From: Thiothrix subterranea
GTDB taxonomy: Bacteria; Pseudomonadota; Gammaproteobacteria; Thiotrichales; Thiotrichaceae
Length of the DNA stretch: 64,000 nucleotides
Direction of reading: 5' to 3'
NCBI RefSeq assembly: GCF_016772315.1
Contig: NZ_CP053482.1
Coordinates: forward strand, 2,666,001-2,730,000
Positions 16,720-24,249 of this stretch are shown here, in pieces. The notes under the pieces are model-generated. The model searched no databases and was not told where the DNA came from. It saw nothing but the letters and a program-made list of their open reading frames with translations. The position numbers were made by a program, and so were the translations under genes. Numbering within the stretch: position 1 is the first letter of the stretch; every line of letters begins with the position of its first letter.

Positions 16720-18185
16720 ACTGCTTCACCACGCGTTTTACCTGCTAACGCTTCTATTAGCCCTTGTAAACCAGTCATGGCAGATTCCAATTCAATCAAA
16801 GCTTCCGCCGCCAGCTCTTCCGGCTCTGGCAAATTCGCCGCATCCACGCTGTTTTCATCTTTCAGCCAGCTAATATCCAGCGAGTCACCCTTGGTATCGC
16901 GCACGTATTCCCGGCTAAAGCAGCGCCAGCGCCCATTCTCACCCTGATCAATACGCGGGTTTTCCGCATAACACACTTCAAACGGCTCAAGGTGCGACGC
17001 ACTAAACGGCGTGCGCTTGCCGAAGCTGGGCATATTGGTACGCAAGTCATACACCCAGATATGTTGCGTGCAGTTTTCGTCCTGATCCTTGTTGGTTGCT
17101 GTGCCACGGGTGAAAAACAGCACATTGGTTTTGACCCCTTGCGCGTAGAAAATCCCCGTCGGCAACCGCAAGATGGTGTGCAGATTGCACTTGTGCATCA
17201 AGTCACGACGAATCTCTGTTCCCACGCCTGCCTCAAACAGCACGTTGTCAGGCAATACCACCGCCGCCCGTCCACCCGGTTTGAGGGTGCGGTAAATGTG
17301 TTGCAGGAAGGCAAGCTGCTTATTGCTGGTTTTGTAGGTGAGGTCATCGCGGGTAATGCTGGCTTCGCCGCCTTTCGCCGTGCCGAACGGTGGATTCGCC
17401 AGCACGATGTCGCATTTTTTCAGCGTCGCCCCGACTTGCCCCAAGGCATTGCCCAGATGTACCACGCCTTCGTTGTCGCCTTCCATGCCATGCAGCAAGC
17501 AGTTCATCAACGCCAGCCGCCGCGTACCGGGAACCAGTTCCACCCCGATAAAAGCGTTGTTCACCTGAAAGTGTTGCTGTGCTTCGGGCAAGGCATACAG
17601 GTTGTCGGTACGCTCCTTGATGTAGGCATCCGCCGCAATCAAAAAGCCCGCAGTGCCTGCCGCCGGGTCTTGAATGGTTTCGCCCGCTTGCGGCTGGATG
17701 CAATTCACCATGCTATTGATCAGCACCCGTGGGGTGAAATATTGCCCCGCACCGGATTTGGTTTCGGAAGCATTTTTCTCCAGCAAACCTTCGTACAAAT
17801 CACCCAAACCGTCGCGTTTCGCGCTGAACCAGTCGATTTGCTCCAACGCTTTCACCAGTTGTTCCAGATGGCGCGGTTCACGCAAGCGGGTTTGCGCATC
17901 GGCATAAATCGCCGCAATCAACGGGTCACGGTCTTTCGATAAATCCAGCAACATCTGTTTGTAATAGTTGAGCAACACCAGCCCCGATTTGCTGTTGATG
18001 TCTGTCCAGCGTCGCCCTTGCGGCAAGGTATGTTGCCCCAGCAAGCCCGCTTCGGTGTTTTCATGCACCATCTTTAAAAACAGCAGCAGCACCAGTTCAG
18101 CGACGTAATCGCTGTAATTAATGCCGTCGTCACGCAGCACGTCGCACAAATTCCAGAGTTTTTGCACGATGTCGTTATTGGTCAT
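16716..18185 (-). CDS. hsdM: Type I restriction-modification methyltransferase subunit
   Basis: The 489-aa adenine-N6 methyltransferase has AdoMet motif I, DPAAGTAGF (residues 173-181), and catalytic motif IV, NPPFG (264-268). The usual N-terminal helical domain (LWNLCDVLRDDGINYSDYVAEL) precedes GQYFTPRVL. It modifies host DNA at the sequence set by HsdS and forms the M2S core to which HsdR binds. It lies 21 bp after hsdR in a hsdR-hsdM-yhcG-hsdS order. Confidence 0.96.
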   Translation of the reverse strand: MTNNDIVQKLWNLCDVLRDDGINYSDYVAELVLLLFLKMVHENTEAGLLGQHTLPQGRRWTDINSKSGLVLLNYYKQMLLDLSKDRDPLIAAIYADAQTRLREPRHLEQLVKALEQIDWFSAKRDGLGDLYEGLLEKNASETKSGAGQYFTPRVLINSMVNCIQPQAGETIQDPAAGTAGFLIAADAYIKERTDNLYALPEAQQHFQVNNAFIGVELVPGTRRLALMNCLLHGMEGDNEGVVHLGNALGQVGATLKKCDIVLANPPFGTAKGGEASITRDDLTYKTSNKQLAFLQHIYRTLKPGGRAAVVLPDNVLFEAGVGTEIRRDLMHKCNLHTILRLPTGIFYAQGVKTNVLFFTRGTATNKDQDENCTQHIWVYDLRTNMPSFGKRTPFSASHLEPFEVCYAENPRIDQGENGRWRCFSREYVRDTKGDSLDISWLKDENSVDAANLPEPEELAAEALIELESAMTGLQGLIEALAGKTRGEAV

Positions 18186-18206
18186 GGGGCTTCCTTGTTT
18201 TGATTT

Positions 18207-20981
18207 TTAACTGGCTTGCTGCCAGAGGTGTTCACTCAATTGGTCGAGGACACTTTCTAACTGACCCGATAGCAGTTTGTCCAGCCGTTTCGCGCCGCCA
18301 TCCCGCGCAAAGGTGCGATTGACGAATTCGTGGTCGATCACGGTTTCATGTACCAGTTGTTTGGCAAGGCGTTCCAGCCAGTTGCGTTGCACGGGTGTCC
18401 ACGGGTGCAGGCTGTAAATTCGCTGCATTCCGGCTTGCACGCGCTGTTCAAACGGTATCAAGGCTTCGCCCAACGCCGCCTGACGAATATAGCCGATAAT
18501 GCTGGCGGCAATGTCCTGATTGCTTTGGTTACGCCAAGCGGTTTGCAGGTTGACGGCGGAATAGCCCGCACTGTCCAGCAGCAATTTCACTTCACGCAAT
18601 TGCTCACGGGTCAGGTCACGCGGTTTGTTGACCACCACGGCTAAGGCGGCGGATTGATTGATTTGCTCGCGGATGAACTGGTTGAAACTGTCCAGATAGT
18701 CAGCGGGTTTTTGGTACTGACCGTAGCTTTGTTCGCGTACCAACAGTTCGTCGTCATGTTCGGAAATCAGCGGGTAGTGTTCGCCGCCCAACAGTTGGCG
18801 GATGGCATCGACTTGTTGCAGCAAGCCGTGGTGCTGTTGCAGGAAGCTGGCGGCTTGTTTTGCGCCCAACTGATGCAAGTGCTGGTGCAACTTGTCCGGC
18901 GCAATACCCCACAGGTTTTCCAGCTCATCCAGCTTGGTTTTGAGTGCCGGTTTGCGCTCGGCTTTGTGGGTGGCTTTGCGCATCACCCGCATGATTTTCT
19001 GGTTGAATTGGTTCAACACATCATCGGCTTGACTGGTATTGGTTTGTTCGCCAGTCGTGAGTTCGTCATACAGTTGTTCCAGCGTGATATTCGGGTCTTT
19101 GACCAACGGCTTCATGGTGGAAACGTCTTGCAGGCTGGCGTAAATGTCCACCGGGTCGTAGATTTTGAACACGGTTTTGCCGATTTCATCGCAACGGCGC
19201 GTTGCCCGCCCGATCATTTGCTCGTAGAGGATGCGTGACGATACACGGCGCATGAACACCAGATGGGCAATTTCTTCCACATCAATTCCCGTCGTCAGCA
19301 AGTCCACGGTAATGGCAATATTGGGGTAACGCTCGTTTTTGTACTGGCGGATCAGTTGCCTTACTTTGTCGCTTTGTCCGGTGATTTTGCGTACTGCTGC
19401 TTCATTGTAATCGTCTTCGTAGACTGCCTTGAACGCCTCGTCCAGCAGGCGTTTGACCATATCGGCGTGCAAGTCGGTGGCACAGAAAATCAGGGTTTTC
19501 TCCAGACCAAACGGGTCAAGTTCTTTGGCGAGTTGGTCACAAATGACCTTGTTGAACGGTTCGGTGATCACCCGCTTGTTGAAGGCTTCCACCTTGAAAC
19601 CTGTGTCATCTTCCAGTTCGGCGGTATCGACTGTGCCATCACGGGTATTGAGGCGGCTGACGGTTTCGCCTTTTTCAAACTTGATGCCGTTTTGACTCAA
19701 TAGCGTGGTGTAACGGATTGGGGGTTCGTGGTCGATCAGCCAGTCATCTGCCACGGCTTCGCGGTAGGAATAGGTGTAAACGGGTTTGCCGAAAATCTCG
19801 GTGGTGTGTTTGGCTGGTGTGGCAGTCAGCCCGATTTTGACCGCATCGAAATAGTCCAGCACGCGGCGGTAACTGGATAAATATTGGCTGGCAGCACGGG
19901 TGCTGAGTTCGCCTTCAGTCATTTCCTGATCGAGCGTGTAACCCCGATGCGCTTCATCAATAATAATGCAATCGAACTGGTCAACAGGCGGTGGCGTGTC
20001 GGACTGGAAAATCCGCATCACCATTGCTTGCACGGTAGCAACCTGAATACGGGTCTCGGCTTCCGCCTGCATGTCGCCGAGTTCGGCAATGTTGTAGATT
20101 TTGGATAGGGTTTGGTTTTGCTCCAACGGTGCTTCATTGAAAGCATCCTGCGCTTGATCTCCCAAGGCGGTGCGGTCAACCAGAAACAAGATGCGGCGGA
20201 AGTGTTCGGTCTTGAGGAAACGGTACATCAAGCCAATGATGGTACGCGTTTTGCCCGTGCCAGTTGCCATTGCCAGCAAGCAGTGTTGCTGGTTGTTCTG
20301 TAATGCCCGTTCCGTCGCCTGAATGGCTTTTTCCTGATAATCACGCAACTTGAGGTAAGCAAACCCTTCCTGTTGCAACTGCTGCTGGGCAGCTTCGCGG
20401 CTACGTTTCAGCCGATCCAGCAAACCATCGGGCGTATGGAATTGCTGCAACGCCCGTGCCGTATTCGCAGGCGCACGCACATCCCGAAACCATGTGCCGG
20501 ATTGTTCCTTGAGTTGCTGGATAAACGGGCGACCATTGCACGAATACACGAATGGGATGTGGTAATGTTCCTCGGCTTCATCTGCCCACGGGATATTTCG
20601 CCCTTCCTGTTCCCACGCCGCTTGCATGGCTGCTTCGACGCGAAAACCACGGGCGTAGCGTTCGGCTTGGGTAATTTTGCCAGCAACATGGGTGTTTTCG
20701 CGCTTGGCTTCAACCACTGCAATCGGGGTTAATCCAGCAAACAGCACGTAATCGGCGCGTTGTTTGCCCGTGGTAGGCCATTCGGCAATGGCTTTGTTCT
20801 TGCCTTTTTCGGGGCGCGTGCCCTGTGTGTAATGCAGAAGTTGGCTGTCAGCTTCCCAACCCGCTTCTTGCAATTGTTGGTCGATGATAATGCGGGTGAG
20901 GTCTTCATTGAGGTTGTCATCGAACGGCAATACCGGGCTGTGTTCTTGCAGAAAAACGAAATTACTCGTGTGTTGTTTCAT
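18207..20981 (-). CDS. hsdR: Type I restriction endonuclease motor subunit
   Basis: The 924-aa subunit carries an N-terminal nuclease domain (ADYVLFAGLTPIAVVEAKREN; Asp77, Glu91-Ala-Lys93) and SF2 translocase motifs: Walker A ATGTGKT (239-245), DEAH (342-345) and the arginine motif QMIGRATRR. The C-terminal EcoEI-like helical region follows. HsdR translocates and cuts unmodified DNA. This is the first gene of the defence operon that ends with the Argonaute. Its promoter should lie between 20982 and 21060, in the region shared with the divergent nifX promoter. Confidence 0.95.
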   Translation of the reverse strand: MKQHTSNFVFLQEHSPVLPFDDNLNEDLTRIIIDQQLQEAGWEADSQLLHYTQGTRPEKGKNKAIAEWPTTGKQRADYVLFAGLTPIAVVEAKRENTHVAGKITQAERYARGFRVEAAMQAAWEQEGRNIPWADEAEEHYHIPFVYSCNGRPFIQQLKEQSGTWFRDVRAPANTARALQQFHTPDGLLDRLKRSREAAQQQLQQEGFAYLKLRDYQEKAIQATERALQNNQQHCLLAMATGTGKTRTIIGLMYRFLKTEHFRRILFLVDRTALGDQAQDAFNEAPLEQNQTLSKIYNIAELGDMQAEAETRIQVATVQAMVMRIFQSDTPPPVDQFDCIIIDEAHRGYTLDQEMTEGELSTRAASQYLSSYRRVLDYFDAVKIGLTATPAKHTTEIFGKPVYTYSYREAVADDWLIDHEPPIRYTTLLSQNGIKFEKGETVSRLNTRDGTVDTAELEDDTGFKVEAFNKRVITEPFNKVICDQLAKELDPFGLEKTLIFCATDLHADMVKRLLDEAFKAVYEDDYNEAAVRKITGQSDKVRQLIRQYKNERYPNIAITVDLLTTGIDVEEIAHLVFMRRVSSRILYEQMIGRATRRCDEIGKTVFKIYDPVDIYASLQDVSTMKPLVKDPNITLEQLYDELTTGEQTNTSQADDVLNQFNQKIMRVMRKATHKAERKPALKTKLDELENLWGIAPDKLHQHLHQLGAKQAASFLQQHHGLLQQVDAIRQLLGGEHYPLISEHDDELLVREQSYGQYQKPADYLDSFNQFIREQINQSAALAVVVNKPRDLTREQLREVKLLLDSAGYSAVNLQTAWRNQSNQDIAASIIGYIRQAALGEALIPFEQRVQAGMQRIYSLHPWTPVQRNWLERLAKQLVHETVIDHEFVNRTFARDGGAKRLDKLLSGQLESVLDQLSEHLWQQAS

Positions 20982-21025
20982 ATTGCCCCAAACCCCTTAA
21001 ATGCGAAACGCCTGAGCAGTTTATA

Positions 21026-21049
21026 ACACTGCTGGTTATTTAGCAGTGT
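21026..21049. other. Stem-loop between hsdR and nifX
   Basis: ACACTGCT (21026-21033) and AGCAGTGT (21042-21049) make a perfect 8-bp stem with an 8-base loop. No T-run follows on either strand, so a terminator is unlikely. It lies about 45 bp before the hsdR start and could be an operator or a leader hairpin. Confidence 0.4.
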
Positions 21050-21062
21050 CACCTGTCACACA
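21047..21062. promoter_or_regulatory. Distal NifA-type activator site for nifX
   Basis: TGTCACCTGTCACACA fits TGT-N10-ACA, 83 bp before the nifX -24 element. It overlaps the 3' arm of the stem-loop at 21026-21049, so it may be coincidental. Confidence 0.45.
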
Positions 21063-21082
21063 TCCCTCATTCATCCCGCCTT

Positions 21083-21098
21083 TGTCGCATTCACGACA
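21083..21098. promoter_or_regulatory. Proximal NifA-type activator site for nifX
   Basis: TGTCGCATTCACGACA fits TGT-N10-ACA with extended symmetry (TTTGTCG...CGACAAA). It lies 47 bp before the -24 element, the same spacing as at nifE. Confidence 0.75.
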
Positions 21099-21144
21099 AA
21101 GCACAAAGACCCGATAACTCTTTTTTAACAATCAGTTATCAAAC

Positions 21145-21160
21145 TGGCATAAGCCTTGCA
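21145..21160 (+). promoter_or_regulatory. Sigma-54 promoter of the nifX operon
   Basis: TGGCATAAGCCTTGCA matches TGGCA-N6-TTGC with a perfect -12 half; only C6 of the -24 box differs. It gives nifX a promoter independent of nifEN. Confidence 0.85.
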
Positions 21161-21223
21161 AACCCCCTGTAAACCAGCGGAAATACCCGCCCATGCTGAA
21201 GCAAGAAGACGAGGTAGGCAGCT

Positions 21224-21709
21224 ATGACCTTAACAAGGCGGCTCACAGTTCTCGGACAAGACACTGAGGAACACTTCATGGAAACAGCCATTAAAGTTGC
21301 GTTTGCATCCACCGACATGAAGCACGTCGACCAGCATTTCGGCGCGGCTGAATCGTTTGCGATTTACGCCCTGACCCCAGACAACGTGCAATTGGTGGAG
21401 GCCACCCAGTTCGGCAAGCTGGCGATGGACGGCAACGAAGACAAGCTTGATGCCAAGATCAAAGTGCTGGAAGGCTGCGTGGCGATTTACTCGCAAGCGG
21501 TCGGCGCATCGGCGGTTGCCAAGCTCAAGACCGCCAATATCCAGCCCGTCAAAGTCAGCGCAGGCGCGGAAATCAGCGAATTGCTGGAAGCTTTGCAGGC
21601 AGAACTGCGCAGCGGCCCCAGCGCGTGGCTGGCGCAAGCCATCAAGCGGATGCAAGCCCCCAACGCCCAACGCTTCGACTCGATGGAAGCCGAAGGGTGG
21701 GACGAATGA
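21224..21709 (+). CDS. nifX: FeMo-co precursor carrier NifX
   Basis: NifX binds NifB-co and the VK precursor and hands them to NifEN. The 161-aa sequence has the family core: LTVLGQD, VAFASTDMKHVDQHFGAAESFAIY, DKLDAKIKVLEGCVAIYSQAVGASAVAKLKTANIQPVKV and GPSAWLAQAIKR. The start at 21224 gives the short RRLTVL lead-in found in Azotobacter-type NifX and has a GAGG site. nifX would normally follow nifEN; here the defence island separates them. Confidence 0.95.
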   Translation: MTLTRRLTVLGQDTEEHFMETAIKVAFASTDMKHVDQHFGAAESFAIYALTPDNVQLVEATQFGKLAMDGNEDKLDAKIKVLEGCVAIYSQAVGASAVAKLKTANIQPVKVSAGAEISELLEALQAELRSGPSAWLAQAIKRMQAPNAQRFDSMEAEGWDE

Positions 21710-22203
21710 TCGAAGAAACCGCTACCGTGGTTGCCGCTACCCCCGACCATATCTGGGTGGAAGCCCGCGCTCGCAGTGCTTGTTCCAGTTGTGGCACGCA
21801 AGACAGTTGCGCCACGTCCAGCGTTTCCAAACTGTTTGGTGTGCGTCGCCAGCAGTTACGTTTGCCGAACCAGTTTGCCTCCAGCGTGGGTGAACAGGTG
21901 ATTATCGGCGTGGAAGATCAGGTTATGGTCACTGCGTCACTGGCTGCGTACATCTTGCCCGTGGTGCTGATGTTGGGCGCGGCAATCATCGCGGATGTGC
22001 AAGGCATGAGCGACAAGCAGCAAGCGGGCATTGCCTTGCTGGGTTTGCTGTTGGGCTTGTTGGGCGCAGGTGTGCTGACCAGCAATCGCCGCATGAACCG
22101 TTACTTCCAACCACAATTATTACGCAAGATTACCCCTCACCCCCAGCCCCTCTCCCTCAAGGGGCGAGGGGAGCAAGACTTTATTACAGGAGATACCCCA
22201 TGA
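21706..22203 (+). CDS. RseC/MucC-like membrane protein of the nifX operon
   Basis: This 165-aa protein begins MIEETATVVAATPDHIWVEA with the RseC cysteine pattern C-x2-C-x5-C (SACSSCGTQDSCATS). Two transmembrane helices follow (VTASLAAYILPVVLMLGAAII and AGIALLGLLLGLLGAGVLT). RseC is tied to the Rnf-like SoxR-reducing system, so a role near electron supply to nitrogenase is plausible. The start overlaps nifX (ATGA). The last roughly 23 residues ([14 protein letters not shown]...) are encoded by a dispersed palindromic repeat, so the natural C-terminus has probably been replaced. Confidence 0.85.
   Translation: MIEETATVVAATPDHIWVEARARSACSSCGTQDSCATSSVSKLFGVRRQQLRLPNQFASSVGEQVIIGVEDQVMVTASLAAYILPVVLMLGAAIIADVQGMSDKQQAGIALLGLLLGLLGAGVLTSNRRMNRYFQPQLLRKITPHPQPLSLKGRGEQDFITGDTP
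22132..22176. repeat. Dispersed palindromic repeat in the 3' end of the rseC-like gene
   Basis: The sequence contains CCCCTCACCCCCAGCCCCTC then CCTCAAGGGGCGAGGGG, whose arms CCCCTC(TCCCTC) and (GGG)GCGAGGGG pair. Two inverted copies of the same element lie in mutL (59603-59645 and 59780-59822). Confidence 0.8.
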
Positions 22204-22673
22204 GCGAAGTTAGCACCTTGATTGCCGTCGACGATCCCGTTCTCAGCACGGATTTTGCCACCGAAATGTTGCGCCAGATGCGGGCGCTCGACAGCTACGG
22301 CAGTTACGATACGTGGACACCCGCCAAAATCCTCGAACCGTTCATCCTCACCAAGGCGATGAAGCGCGAAATTCCCATCATTGGCGACCCGGATGAAATC
22401 ATCATTGCCCGCCTCAAAGTGTTCTACAACGCGATTGCCTCCATGATCGAAAAGGAATGTGGGCTGATGGCAGTGCCGCTGATGAACTTGTCGCACGAAG
22501 GTTTTGGGCGGGCACTGATCACGGTCGGCAAGTTGGTGGTGGTTGACCGCACTTTGCGCGATGTCCACCGCTTTGGCTTTGAGTCGCTCTCCAAAATGAA
22601 GGATGAGTCCGACAAGTTGCTGTCTGTGGCGCTGAATCTAGTCGGGAAATACCCCGATGTTGCCGGACTGTAA
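22200..22673 (+). CDS. NifX-associated protein (DUF269)
   Basis: The 157-aa product has the DUF269 core: FATEMLRQMRALDSYGSYDTWTPAKILEPFI, then IPIIGDPDEIIIARLKVFYNAIA and the C-terminal KVGKLVVVD-like VGKLVVVDRTLRDVHRFGF. The family is restricted to nif loci directly after nifX. Its role is unknown, probably in FeMo-co trafficking. The start overlaps the rseC-like stop by four bases (ATGA). Confidence 0.92.
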   Translation: MSEVSTLIAVDDPVLSTDFATEMLRQMRALDSYGSYDTWTPAKILEPFILTKAMKREIPIIGDPDEIIIARLKVFYNAIASMIEKECGLMAVPLMNLSHEGFGRALITVGKLVVVDRTLRDVHRFGFESLSKMKDESDKLLSVALNLVGKYPDVAGL

Positions 22674-22682
22674 GGAGGCACT

Positions 22683-22895
22683 ATGACCCCGGAAGAACTC
22701 AAAGCCCTGCAAAAAGCGGTCAGCAAAGCCAAGCGCATTGCTACCGAACACGCCAGCGCCTTGCACGATCTGGTGGAAGACAAGCTGCCTGCGGGGTATG
22801 AAGAGCTACCCGCGATTGCGCAAGCCACTTACGCTGCCTGCCTTGAGTGGGCAGAAGCCAACGCCAAACTGCAAGCGGCGCAAGCCAGCAACTAG
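22683..22895 (+). CDS. CCE_0567-family metalloprotein (DUF683)
   Basis: This 70-aa helical hairpin protein, MTPEELKALQKAVSKAKRIA, followed by HASALHDLVEDKLPAGYEELPAIAQATYAAC, matches the small DUF683/CCE_0567 proteins found between DUF269 and ferredoxin III in nif clusters. A cyanobacterial member was described as metal-binding. An AAGGAGG site precedes the ATG. Confidence 0.88.
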   Translation: MTPEELKALQKAVSKAKRIATEHASALHDLVEDKLPAGYEELPAIAQATYAACLEWAEANAKLQAAQASN

Positions 22896-22906
22896 AGGAT
22901 ACACAG

Positions 22907-23218
22907 ATGGAACCCATTACTGGTCTTACCCGTGGCGGCATCGAGTGGACACCCGCCTTCATCACCACCCTCAATCAGGGTAAATGCATCGGCTGCGGAC
23001 GTTGCTACAAAGTCTGTCCGCGTGACGTATTTGAGCTGGTCGAACGTGACGAATTGGAGCTGGAAGAAGACGATGACAGCGACGACAGTTACGACGATGA
23101 CGACAATACGATGGTGATGAACCTGAAAAACGTGCTGGATTGCATTGGCTGTCAAGCGTGTTCTAAGGTCTGCCCCAAGCAGTGCATGAGCCACGCGCCG
23201 CAAGGTTTAGCAGCGTAA
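22907..23218 (+). CDS. fdxB: Nif-specific ferredoxin III (FdxB type)
   Basis: The 103-aa 2[4Fe-4S] ferredoxin has cluster motifs CIGCGRCYKVCP and CIGCQACSKVCP. They are separated by a long acidic insert (DELELEEDDDSDDSYDDDD) characteristic of nif ferredoxin III. It probably donates low-potential electrons for cofactor assembly or nitrogenase. It is the last gene of the nifX operon and is followed at once by a large inverted repeat. Confidence 0.93.
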   Translation: MEPITGLTRGGIEWTPAFITTLNQGKCIGCGRCYKVCPRDVFELVERDELELEEDDDSDDSYDDDDNTMVMNLKNVLDCIGCQACSKVCPKQCMSHAPQGLAA

Positions 23219-23219
23219 C

Positions 23220-23311
23220 CGTAGGGTGGGTGGAGCGGAACGCGATACCCACCATCTTCATGAACCGTCGCCAGTGGGTGGTGGGTATCGCTATGCTCCA
23301 CCCACCCTACG
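23220..23311. repeat. Large inverted repeat between fdxB and nifF
   Basis: The arms CGTAGGGTGGGTGGAGC ... GATACCCACC (23220-23253) and GGTGGGTATC ... GCTCCACCCACCCTACG (23282-23311) pair over about 30 bases around a loop of about 28 bases. GTAGGGTGGG-type palindromes are widespread dispersed repeats. It lies between convergent genes and could end transcription from both sides. Confidence 0.8.
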
Positions 23312-23368
23312 TTTTATTGTGCAGGTATATTTGCCAACCCACGGAAAGCACCCCGCGCCTCCCTCTAT

Positions 23369-23914
23369 CTAATCCACCAATTTCGCCAACAACGCCGGTT
23401 TAATCGCCTCAATCCAAGCACTCAACCGCGCCTCGGTCAGCAAGCTCTGTGACTGCTGATCCAGCACCAGCCCAACAAACTGCCCATCCACCACCGCAGG
23501 CGACTGCTTGAAGGTATAACCCTCGGTAGACCACTGCCCAGCCACGTCCGCACCATTCTCCACGCCCCAGCGATACAAATGGATCAACGAATGCGCAAAG
23601 CGGTCGGGGTATTTTTCCTGATCGCCCAGCCCGTACAGCGCAATCACCTTGCCGGACAAATCCTTGCCCGCCAGTTGCGGCATGAAATCTTCCCAACTGC
23701 CATCCTGAATATCGGTGCTTTTGCCCGGAAGCTGGTCGATGCCGTAAGTGGCAGTCCCCAGAATCAACGCATCGTATTGCAACAGTTCTTCCGCCGTGGT
23801 GCGGTTAATATTGAGCGGTTTGGCAGCGACATCGCCCAACAGCTTCGCCATCTTTTTCGCCATCAGCCGCGTCGTGCCGGAGTTCGTACCAAAAAATATC
23901 CCGATCTTATTCAT
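23369..23914 (-). CDS. nifF: Flavodoxin NifF
   Basis: NifF is the FMN electron carrier that reduces the Fe protein. The 181-aa long-chain flavodoxin has the FMN phosphate loop GIFFGTNSGTTRLMAKKMAK, the aromatic loop ILGTATYGIDQLPG and YGLGDQEKYPDRFAHSL. I chose the ATG beginning MNKIGIFFG rather than one four codons upstream. It overlaps the DUF3144-like gene by 8 bp and appears to be the last gene of the long nifH operon. Confidence 0.94.
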   Translation of the reverse strand: MNKIGIFFGTNSGTTRLMAKKMAKLLGDVAAKPLNINRTTAEELLQYDALILGTATYGIDQLPGKSTDIQDGSWEDFMPQLAGKDLSGKVIALYGLGDQEKYPDRFAHSLIHLYRWGVENGADVAGQWSTEGYTFKQSPAVVDGQFVGLVLDQQSQSLLTEARLSAWIEAIKPALLAKLVD

Positions 23915-24161
23915 GGGGCACTCCATGCCGCATCTCGTGCAGGTTTTCCTTCAACATCTTGCGGTACTGCTCGGTGTAATACTCGATTGCCGCCGCTTCC
24001 TTGTCCTCATCACCTATGGTTTCCCTGAAGTGGAAAGCGTTGTAACGCGCCGCCGCGTACAGGATCGCCGCACTGAGGAAATTCGGTGCCCATTCCTCGC
24101 TCAACTTGTTCGCCAGATTGACGAATTCATCGGCGACCTCGTGAAAATCCAGTTCTTGCAT
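23907..24161 (-). CDS. DUF3144-like small protein
   Basis: This 84-aa protein, MQELDFHEVADEFVNLANKL then SEEWAPNFLSAAILYAAARYNAF, is strongly helical and resembles the DUF3144 family of short proteobacterial proteins as I remember it. It starts after GGAGAAATAGGTT and overlaps nifF. No function is known; its place beside nifF suggests some link to nitrogen fixation. Confidence 0.65.
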   Translation of the reverse strand: MQELDFHEVADEFVNLANKLSEEWAPNFLSAAILYAAARYNAFHFRETIGDEDKEAAAIEYYTEQYRKMLKENLHEMRHGVPHE

Positions 24162-24173
24162 AACCTATTTCTC

Positions 24174-24249
24174 CGTAGGGGCGACCGGCGGTCGCCCTTT
24201 TTGCGGGCAATATCTAATCCTGAAGAGGGCGACCGGCCGGTCGCCCCTA
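24174..24249. repeat. Pair of REP-like palindromes, inverted
   Basis: Two copies of the GTAGGGGCGACCGG-type hairpin (24175-24198 and about 24222-24249) face each other around a short spacer. The second copy supplies the stop codon of the 320-aa gene (GTG TAG GGG on the minus strand). Confidence 0.8.

Noticed and set aside
16992-17942. 316-aa frame antisense to hsdM
   Set aside because: Composition is that of reversed HsdM codons; no start signal, no domain.
21026-21049. Terminator for hsdR or a nif gene
   Set aside because: The stem is good, but no T-run follows on either strand, and it lies upstream, not downstream, of hsdR and nifX.
23220-23311. Small mobile element (MITE) with target duplication
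   Set aside because: It is a clear inverted repeat, but I could not find a direct repeat flanking it that would mark insertion, so only 'repeat' is claimed.
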